This document shows positions 42,734 through 49,472 of a DNA stretch of 64,000 nucleotides, piece by piece. The first letter of the stretch is position 1, and every line of letters starts with the position of its first letter. The position numbers and the translations under genes are program-made. Under the pieces are notes generated by a model. It did no database searches. It was not told where the DNA came from and saw only the letters and a program-made list of their open reading frames with translations. Source of the DNA: a bacterium (GTDB lineage Bacteria; Planctomycetota; UBA1135; UBA2386); assembly GCA_030432695.1 (NCBI GenBank), contig JAUILN010000015.1:1-64000 (forward strand), in the 5' to 3' direction.

Positions 42734-44968
42734 CTATGGCCGGATGGTGAAGTTCAGCCAGTTGGAGCCGCTGATGTCCGGGAGGCACGGCCCGACACCG
42801 GGTGTGATCGAATGGAATTGGGTGCTGAGCTGCAGTCCGTCGAGACTCGCCTGGCAGGGGATCCGCAGCGGCATCGTGACCGCGCCGTTGGTCGTCGACA
42901 GAGCGATGCCTACGACGGACTCGGCCATCAAGACGCCATTGCCACAGGGGAAGAGGATTGGCTGATGACCGATCGCCAGATACCACACGCAGAGGTGGTT
43001 GCCGGCGCCGCCGTTCGCGCCCGTGAGTCGGAACTCGATGTCGTTGCCGATCGCCGGGACTCCCGCGATCGTGTAGGTGCCACCGAACCCGACCTGGCCG
43101 CCCCGGTCGACGACGGTTCCGCCTCGGAAGGTCTCCCAGGCCCGCGTTCGGACGGTCCACGCACCGTTCCAGCCCATGTGGGAGATGAGCGCATCCCAGC
43201 TGTTCGAACCCGCGCTCCAGCGCGAGGCGATCCTCGGGTTGTAGACCACTGCTTCGTTCATGTCCACGCGCTCGACCGGTCCACACAGTTCGGTGATGTT
43301 GCCGCCCCTGATGTTGGTGACGTAGATATCGCTGTTGGTGTCGTCCAGCCACGTGACGGCCCACATCGGTGCGCCATTGGCCGAGGACCGTGTCATGGCG
43401 ACGCTCGGGCGGATGGACTGAATCCCCGCTGGGCGGGCAAGCCAGGTTCCGGATCGATGGTGGATGTCGCCATTCGCGAACTCCACGGAACAGGTCCAGA
43501 TGCGTCGATCACCGGTGGCGGTGATGGGCAGCCCTGATGTCACATTGAACCATACCCCGTCGCCATCGACCGTCGGGGAATCGTGCGACCCCTGGGTATT
43601 GAACATGAACCGCTCGCTCCCGATGAAGTTGCTGTTCCGATCGATTGCCCGGTAGCGAACGCTACTCCTCGAAGCGCTGGCCCAAGCAATGATCGCGCGC
43701 CCATGGTCACCAAAGCTCTTGCAGATTGCCGCCGATCTTGCGCTCGCGTCACTTGTGACTTGTGAATACCGTGCGACGGTCGCCGACAGATCGGGGTTGA
43801 TCTGGATCTCCTCCTGCCAGATCCCGCCGATATGGGTGTTCTGATAGACGATCATGCAGTCGTCCGGTCCGGTGGTGCGCTCGCCGCAGAGCGCGGGTCT
43901 ACCCGGGCCGCTGTTCGCAACCGGGCTCGCGTTGATCAGCAGGAAGGTGCCGAGTGCGCCGGTAGCCGCACTGACGGCGCGTCCCCACAGCTCAGGACGG
44001 CCGTTCGAGGGCGAGACCGCGATTTCTGCGACGAAGAAGGCGTCGCGCAGGTTCACGTTGCACACGGCCGGCTGCGTCGCATCCTCACTACTTGCAACGT
44101 CGACCGAGATCCGATTGCCGACCGGTTGTCCGCCCGTGTTGGTCCGTTGTGCGTAGATGTCGTGATCGGTGGCCGACACTTCGTAGGTCCAGACGACCAG
44201 GTAGTGGCCCGTCGTGTCGTCGTACGCGACCTGCGGGTCGGTATCGCGGCCGCTGCCGGCATCGAGCGTGTATCGCGAAGCGATCAACGGGTCGAGGACC
44301 AGCGGGTAGCTGGCGGTGTCGACGAACGCGGATGGGAGGACCAGGTCCAGATGGGTGCCGTCGTAGCGAAGCTCGCCCGCCTGCCTCAGGCCTGCGGCGT
44401 CGATGCCGACGACCTGGCCGATGCCGACGACCGGGTTGGCACCGTGGAACAGGGTCACGCCGTCCGTGAACGTGCCGGCGTCGGCGCGCAGCTCCGTGTC
44501 GAGCGTCAGGCGGACGACCAGGTCACCCTCGCCGGTCGGACGTTCCGCGAACACGAAGCTCTGCTTGATGCCCGCTTCGGTGACGTCGTAGGTCTCCTCG
44601 ATGCCGGCGGTGTGCGCGTAGCGAACGGTCTGGTCGCTCAGCGACGGCGTCGGCATGGCGGTCGCGTCGCCGCGGTGGATCGCGGTGGCGCCGCGAACGA
44701 TCTCGTGCAGCGAGAGTCGCACCGGCAGGTTGCGCGGCGCCGAGGCGCCAAGCGTGGCGTTGAACTCGACGCCGTCGGCGTCGAACCGGGCCTTCCACCG
44801 GGCCTGGGTCGCCCAGATTTCGTCGCCGTCGGCGGCGACGACGGCTGGCTCCATGAAGCCGCGGTCGGAATCTGCGGGAAGAGCGAGGCGTGCGTCCTGG
44901 GCGTGCGGTGCGCCGACGAGCGACGTCGCAGCGAGCATGGACAGAATCGCCAAACGGGATCGGGTCAT
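42734..44968 (-). CDS. Large exported protein of unknown function
   Basis: The protein has 744 residues. A signal peptide (RLAILSMLAATSLVGAPHAQ) and a Cys-containing mature region predict export. Residues about 40-250 are beta-rich (ATQARWKARFDADGVEFNATLG, ending SYPLVLDP). About 250-600 has repeated D.(Y/W)...W.....G..I.. blades (YDDTTGHYLVVWTYE), propeller-like. The last ~100 residues end with IPCQASLDGLQLSTQF...SNWLNFTI, which resembles the C-terminal domain of the truncated FG-GAP gene at the window start. Third codon positions look less GC-biased than the neighbours, suggesting different ancestry. ATG 44968 has GGAG upstream; the same frame runs back to 45031. Confidence 0.72.
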   Translation of the reverse strand: MTRSRLAILSMLAATSLVGAPHAQDARLALPADSDRGFMEPAVVAADGDEIWATQARWKARFDADGVEFNATLGASAPRNLPVRLSLHEIVRGATAIHRGDATAMPTPSLSDQTVRYAHTAGIEETYDVTEAGIKQSFVFAERPTGEGDLVVRLTLDTELRADAGTFTDGVTLFHGANPVVGIGQVVGIDAAGLRQAGELRYDGTHLDLVLPSAFVDTASYPLVLDPLIASRYTLDAGSGRDTDPQVAYDDTTGHYLVVWTYEVSATDHDIYAQRTNTGGQPVGNRISVDVASSEDATQPAVCNVNLRDAFFVAEIAVSPSNGRPELWGRAVSAATGALGTFLLINASPVANSGPGRPALCGERTTGPDDCMIVYQNTHIGGIWQEEIQINPDLSATVARYSQVTSDASARSAAICKSFGDHGRAIIAWASASRSSVRYRAIDRNSNFIGSERFMFNTQGSHDSPTVDGDGVWFNVTSGLPITATGDRRIWTCSVEFANGDIHHRSGTWLARPAGIQSIRPSVAMTRSSANGAPMWAVTWLDDTNSDIYVTNIRGGNITELCGPVERVDMNEAVVYNPRIASRWSAGSNSWDALISHMGWNGAWTVRTRAWETFRGGTVVDRGGQVGFGGTYTIAGVPAIGNDIEFRLTGANGGAGNHLCVWYLAIGHQPILFPCGNGVLMAESVVGIALSTTNGAVTMPLRIPCQASLDGLQLSTQFHSITPGVGPCLPDISGSNWLNFTIRP

Positions 44969-45163
44969 TCTGGTTCTCCTTCGAGGGGGTGCGGGTTCGC
45001 GCAGCAATGGCCCGACAGGGGAGCGAGCCACGGTCGAAAGCCAGGGGGCGTCGAGCTACGCGGAGCGTCGACAGACTCAGTGCGCCGACAACCAGACGTC
45101 CGTCGCGGACGACGGAGTACCGACAGGAAATCCAGGATGAGGGATGATCGTCGCAGATGCTGC

Positions 45164-45194
45164 GTCGTAGTCGGTGCCTGGCACCAACTACGAC
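45164..45194. repeat. GGTGCC-T-GGCACC hairpin element, copy D, overlapping a stop codon
   Basis: Arms 45164-45178 and 45180-45194 pair around T45179 with one C-A mismatch. The DUF423 stop TAG (45188-45190, reverse strand) lies inside the arm, so the element supplies the last codons of that gene. Confidence 0.85.
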
Positions 45195-45577
45195 AGACTC
45201 TGCGCGGGGCGGGCGGTCGCGAGCGCGATCCAGCCGGCGATCAGCAGCGTGCCGCCGATCGGAGTGATCGCGCCGAGCCAGCGGACGTCGAGCAGCACCA
45301 GCAGGTAGAGCGAGCCGCTGAACACCACGGTGCCGGCGAGCAAGAGCGCCGAGGCGAGGCCGACCCGCTTCAGGCCGGCCGGCAGACACGCGCAGCCGAG
45401 CAGCGCCAGGGCGTGCCAGGCGTGGTAGCGGACCGCGGTCTCGAAGATCGTCAGGTCTTCGGGCGAGACCCTGCCCTTCAGGCCGTGCGCGCCGAACGCG
45501 CCGAGGGCCACCGCCAGGGCGCCGAGGATCGCGGCGGTGCGAAGGCGAGGCAGATGGATCGTGGCGGTGGGGGTCAT
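45188..45577 (-). CDS. DUF423 small membrane protein
   Basis: The protein has 129 residues with four hydrophobic helices and family motif LGAFGAHGLKG...FETAVRYHAWHALALL, typical of DUF423 (YgdD-like) inner membrane proteins of unknown function. Its last codons (Leu-Ser-stop) are part of hairpin copy D. The start overlaps the xylB stop (ATGA), so it is co-translated with the kinase. Confidence 0.88.
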   Translation of the reverse strand: MTPTATIHLPRLRTAAILGALAVALGAFGAHGLKGRVSPEDLTIFETAVRYHAWHALALLGCACLPAGLKRVGLASALLLAGTVVFSGSLYLLVLLDVRWLGAITPIGGTLLIAGWIALATARPAQSLS

Positions 45578-47079
45578 CGGGCGAGCTTCGGGTAGAGCGG
45601 GGTCAGGGTCTCGACCGCGGTGAGCCACAGCGCGGACCGGTCGTCGTGCAGCGCGCGGCGGGTCGGGTCGGGGAGCAGCGGGTCGGTCAGCGCCGCGTCG
45701 ACCCCGAGGCCGTCCCGGAAGGCGGCGAACGACCGCCCCGAGGCCTCGGCGACCCACGCGGCCTGCAGCGCTGCACCCAGCGCCGCGGCATCCGGATCGA
45801 CGCCGTCGCGCACCGGCAGACCGCTCACGTCGGCGCACAGTCTTCGCCACGTAGCACTCTTACTGCCGCCGCCGGTGAGCCGCAGCTCCCGCGCTTCGAC
45901 CCCGAGGCCTGCCAGCCGGTCGTTCAGTCGACGCAGCGCGTAGGTCGCGCCTTCCATCGCGGCACGCGCCAGATGAGCGGGCGTGTGGTTCGTGGGCGTG
46001 AGCCCGAGGTAGCTACCCGTCGCCTGCGGCAGATCGGGGCTGCGCTCGCCGGTGAGGAACGGCACGCAGACCACGCCGTCGGCGCCGTCGGTGGTGCCGG
46101 CAACCAGCTCTTCGAAGGTCGACAGGTCGGCACCGAGCAGCTTGCGTACGGTCTCCGTCGCGACGGTCGCGTTCATCGTGCAGCCGAGCGGCAACCAGGC
46201 TCCGGTCGAATCACAGAATGCCGCGACCTCGCCGGCGGGGTCGCAGACCGGATCGGCCGCGTAGCCGAACACCGTGCCCGAGGTGCCGAGGCTCCACACC
46301 ACCACGCCCGGCTCGACCGCGCCCGCGCCCAGCGCCGCCATCATGTTGTCGCCTCCGCCCGGAGCGACCACCGCGCCCGCCGGGATCCCGAAACGCGCCG
46401 CCGCCGCAGCCGAGACCGCGCCGATCGGACGGTCCGCGGGCGCGACCTCGGGCAGCATGCCACCGAGCCCCGGCAGCACCTGCTCGGCGAAGTCCTGGTC
46501 GAAGCGGCGCCGCCGCACGTCGAAGTAGCCGGTCCCCGACGCGTCGCCCGCTTCGGCCACGAATCGCCCGGTCAGTACCAGGTTCAGGTAGTCGTGCGGC
46601 AGCAGGACCCGGCGCATGGCGGCGACCGTCGCCGGCTCGTGGTCGCGCAGCCAGCGCAGTTTGCCCACGGTGTAGCCCGGGGGCAGGGCCGCCAGCCCGA
46701 GCCGGTCGTGCAGGGCCTTCGATCCGCCGGCCTCGGCGAGCAGCGCTGCACACTCCACCCCACACCGGACGTCGTTCCAGAGCATCGCCGGCCGCAGCGG
46801 GCGGTCGGCTGCATCGAGGGCGACCAGCCCGTGCTGCTGCCCCGACACGCCGACGCCCTGGATGGCCGCGACCCCTGCGCGGTCCGCAGTGCGCAGCTCG
46901 GCCATCGCCCGCTCCAGCGCCACCAGCCAGTCCTCGGCCAGCTGCTCGCTGTGTCCCGCGGGCTGCCCCGGAACCACCTGCAGCGGCACGCTGGCGCGGG
47001 CCGTCGATCGACCGTCCGCCGACCAGAGCACCGCCTTGAGACCCTGCGTGCCGACATCGATCCCGAGGTAGACCGTCAT
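45574..47079 (-). CDS. xylB: Xylulokinase
   Basis: This 501-residue FGGY-family kinase phosphorylates D-xylulose to xylulose 5-phosphate. Motifs: YLGIDVGTQGLKAVLW (phosphate 1), VGVSGQQHGLVALD (the QQHG typical of xylulokinase), LWNDVRC, MLPHDY-type LLPHDYLNLVLTG, GGGDNMMAALGAG, SLGTSGTVFG, FLTGERSPDLPQATG, and LTGGGSKSATWRRLCADVSGLPV (adenosine site). No xylA or sugar transporter is in the window. Start ATG 47079; the divergent neighbour is the DUF6677-like gene. Confidence 0.92.
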   Translation of the reverse strand: MTVYLGIDVGTQGLKAVLWSADGRSTARASVPLQVVPGQPAGHSEQLAEDWLVALERAMAELRTADRAGVAAIQGVGVSGQQHGLVALDAADRPLRPAMLWNDVRCGVECAALLAEAGGSKALHDRLGLAALPPGYTVGKLRWLRDHEPATVAAMRRVLLPHDYLNLVLTGRFVAEAGDASGTGYFDVRRRRFDQDFAEQVLPGLGGMLPEVAPADRPIGAVSAAAAARFGIPAGAVVAPGGGDNMMAALGAGAVEPGVVVWSLGTSGTVFGYAADPVCDPAGEVAAFCDSTGAWLPLGCTMNATVATETVRKLLGADLSTFEELVAGTTDGADGVVCVPFLTGERSPDLPQATGSYLGLTPTNHTPAHLARAAMEGATYALRRLNDRLAGLGVEARELRLTGGGSKSATWRRLCADVSGLPVRDGVDPDAAALGAALQAAWVAEASGRSFAAFRDGLGVDAALTDPLLPDPTRRALHDDRSALWLTAVETLTPLYPKLAR

Positions 47080-47151
47080 GCCCGGATTCTGCCTGCCGGG
47101 CCCATCGACCTCGACCGGCAGCTCTGCCTTTCCGCGGCGCGCCGCCCCCGA

Positions 47152-47157
47152 TACCGT
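47152..47157 (+). promoter_or_regulatory. TACCGT -10-like box 10 bases before the DUF6677-like gene
   Basis: TACCGT is followed by CCCTCCCCGG and then ATG 47168, leaving at most a very short leader. It is in the 88-base divergent gap with xylB. Confidence 0.35.
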
Positions 47158-47167
47158 CCCTCCCCGG

Positions 47168-48040
47168 ATGCAGCTCCGACCCACCCAGTGCCTGATCTAC
47201 TCGCTGGCGGTGCCCGGCCTCGCGCACTTCCTGCTGGGCCGTCCGGTCCGCGGCGTGCTTGCGCTCGTCAGCACCGTCGGCCTCCTGGCCGCAGGCCTTG
47301 CGATCGTCGGCTCCCGTCTGTGGTATGCCGAGGCCTTCAACGCCGTCGGTGTCCTGCCGCTGATGCCGGAATTGCTCAGCCTCGGGCCGACGGTGGTCGC
47401 CAGCGCGCTCCGCGACGTCTCGACCCCCGAACTCCAGCGCGCGCTGCAGCTGCCGGTGCCCGGTGAGCATCTCGGCTTCCTCCTGGCAGGCATGTCGGGC
47501 CCGGTCGCCGCGCTGTGGATGGCCGACGCGGTGTGGATCGCGACCGGCGAGCGCCGCGCCGGCCCGTCTTCCCGGACTTCGACGATGCCCTCGGTCGCCG
47601 CCGCGGCGAGCTGGGTGGTGCCCGGCCTCGGCCATGTGCTCGCCGGCCAACGCTCCAAGGGTCTGCTGCTCGGCGCCGCGGTGCTGGCGGTGTTCTTCGG
47701 CGGCCTCGCGCTCGGTGCCGGCCACTCGGTCGACCGCGGTCAGTTCCCGGTGTGGTGGGGAGGCCAACTGCTGTGCGGCGGAGGCACGATCCTCGCGTCA
47801 CTGACCACGGCACCGATGGAGCTGACCTCGCTGCCATACTTCCTCGACCTCGGCATCATCCTCTGCACCATGGCCGGTCTGATGAACGTGATGGTGATGA
47901 CCGACGCGTACACGGTGGCCGAAGGCACGACCAGCTACGGCGAGCACGCCGAGGACGGTTCGGCGACCGACTCCAAGGTGGCGTCTGGCTCCAAGGTGGC
48001 GGCTGATGGCCAGGACGGAGTCGCGGAGGGTTCGGCATGA
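47168..48040 (+). CDS. DUF6677-like multi-pass membrane protein
   Basis: The protein has 290 residues and about six hydrophobic helices. Two copies of a PGLxH...G...G motif (VPGLAHFLLGRPVRGVLALV near the start and VPGLGHVLAGQRSKGLLLG in the middle) indicate an internally duplicated TM2/DUF6677-type fold known from planctomycetes. The C-terminus is hydrophilic with a short tandem repeat (SKVASGSKVAADG, 18-bp units at about 47970-48004). The role is unknown. Its stop overlaps the ATG of the next small membrane protein, and the two probably act together. Confidence 0.7.
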   Translation: MQLRPTQCLIYSLAVPGLAHFLLGRPVRGVLALVSTVGLLAAGLAIVGSRLWYAEAFNAVGVLPLMPELLSLGPTVVASALRDVSTPELQRALQLPVPGEHLGFLLAGMSGPVAALWMADAVWIATGERRAGPSSRTSTMPSVAAAASWVVPGLGHVLAGQRSKGLLLGAAVLAVFFGGLALGAGHSVDRGQFPVWWGGQLLCGGGTILASLTTAPMELTSLPYFLDLGIILCTMAGLMNVMVMTDAYTVAEGTTSYGEHAEDGSATDSKVASGSKVAADGQDGVAEGSA

Positions 48041-48228
48041 GTGTCTTGATCAACGTCCTGCTGTTCCTGCCCGCGGCGTTCCTCGCGATGGTCACCTACT
48101 CCGCGTCGGCAGCACCCGACGCCGCGGGCGTGGTCCGCGTGGCGACGAAGAAGACCCTCAAGGTGGTGTTCTGGACGGTCGTGATCCTCGTGGTCATGCA
48201 GGTGATCCAGTGGCTGTTCCTGCCGTGA
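48037..48228 (+). CDS. Small two-helix membrane protein
   Basis: The protein has 63 residues with two hydrophobic helices (NVLLFLPAAFLAMVTYSA and VVFWTVVILVVMQVIQWLF) and a short Lys-rich loop between them. ATG 48037 overlaps the stop of the DUF6677-like gene. No family is recognised; it is likely an accessory subunit. Confidence 0.7.
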   Translation: MSVLINVLLFLPAAFLAMVTYSASAAPDAAGVVRVATKKTLKVVFWTVVILVVMQVIQWLFLP

Positions 48229-48252
48229 GGGCTCGGGTGCGCGCTTCGCGCC

Positions 48253-49323
48253 TCACGCGCGACCCGACTCGCCCCGCGCCAACAGGTCGCCGGCCAGCCT
48301 GACCAGCACGCCGGTCGTCAGCCCGTCGACCATCGCCTCGAGGAAGCGCGGTCGCGTCAGTCCGGTCTCGCGCGCTACCAGATCGATCGGCCGAGGGCCG
48401 CCCGCGAGCGCTGCGTAGACCGCCGCCAGATCGCCGCGGAGCGCCAGGTCGGTCGAGTTCCCGTCGGCCGCCGCGACCCCGAGGTCGCGCAGCAACTCCG
48501 CCGGATCGAGCGCGATGCACGCACCTTGCCCGAGCAGCTGGTGGCAACCGCGGCTGCGAGGCGAGGTGTAGGGGCCGGGCACCGCGAACACCGGCACGCC
48601 CACGTCCGCCGCGAAGCGCGCGGTGTGCAGCGAGCCCGATGCCAACCCCGCCTCGACTACCAGCACCGCGTCGACGGCCCGCGCCAGGATCCGGTTGCGC
48701 CGCGGGAAGTGGCCGCGCCGCGGGCGCAGGTCCGGCGGCGGTTCGGCCAGCAGCGCGCCGCCGGATGCGACGATCCGCTCGGCGAGTCGGGCATGGCCCT
48801 GCGGTTCGATCGCCGCCAGCCCACCGGCCAGGACCGCGACGGTGGGACCGTCCGCCTGCAGTGCGGCTTCATGGGCGAGCGCGTCGATGCCGTAGGCGAG
48901 GCCGCTCCAGACCACGATGCCGGCTCGCGCCAGGGCGCCGCAGAAGTCGAGCGCGGCCGCACGGCCGTACGGCGTCGGCGTGCGGCTGCCGACCACCGCG
49001 ACCGCGGGTCGGGCGGGGTCCAGCGCGTGGCCGTCGCCGCGGCGGAACAGCAGGTTCGGGCGCAGCGGCGCCGGGCCGAGCCGTTCGGGGTAGCCCGGGC
49101 CGTCGGGGGTCAGCACGGTGAGTTCGAGTGCCGCCGCCCTATCGAGGATGCGCGCCGCGCGATTCCTGAGGTCCGGATCACGCAGGCGGCCGCGGGCCGC
49201 GGGTGGCAGGTCGTCGGGCGGGGAGCGGAGCAGGGCCACGGGGTCCGCGTGGGGGTCGAGGAGGGCGCCGACCATCGACGGACCGGAGCCTTCGGCGACC
49301 GCGAGCAGGAGATGGGGATTCAC
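48253..49323 (-). CDS. dprA: DNA-processing protein DprA/Smf
   Basis: This 356-residue protein loads RecA on incoming single-stranded DNA in natural transformation. The Rossmann-like core is clear: VAVVGSRTPTPYGRAAA, SGLAYGIDALAHEAAL, VAVLAGGL, GALLAEPPP, FPRRNRILARAVDAVLVVEA, SGSLHTARFA, and VFAVPGPYTSPRSRGCHQLLGQGA. A C-terminal winged-helix segment (about 300-356, GDLAAVYAALAGGPRPIDLVARETGL) is present. GTG start. It is common outside competent species, so it does not prove transformation. Confidence 0.93.
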   Translation of the reverse strand: MNPHLLLAVAEGSGPSMVGALLDPHADPVALLRSPPDDLPPAARGRLRDPDLRNRAARILDRAAALELTVLTPDGPGYPERLGPAPLRPNLLFRRGDGHALDPARPAVAVVGSRTPTPYGRAAALDFCGALARAGIVVWSGLAYGIDALAHEAALQADGPTVAVLAGGLAAIEPQGHARLAERIVASGGALLAEPPPDLRPRRGHFPRRNRILARAVDAVLVVEAGLASGSLHTARFAADVGVPVFAVPGPYTSPRSRGCHQLLGQGACIALDPAELLRDLGVAAADGNSTDLALRGDLAAVYAALAGGPRPIDLVARETGLTRPRFLEAMVDGLTTGVLVRLAGDLLARGESGRA

Positions 49324-49472
49324 GGCAGGCGGTGCCCCGCGGGTGCCGATCGGTCACGCCCATTTCCCGAGCTGCGCGGTCCCCCGCGCAGAAAATCCCA
49401 GAAGCATGGGGACGGGGCGCGATCCGCGGCATCGACCAGCTGGACGTGGTCATCCGACCCGTCGTGATCCCG

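Noticed and set aside
10930-45194. Hairpin repeats as ordinary rho-independent terminators
   Set aside because: Stems are much longer than needed, none has a following T-run, and copy D overlaps coding sequence; a terminator role is possible but not of the classic type.
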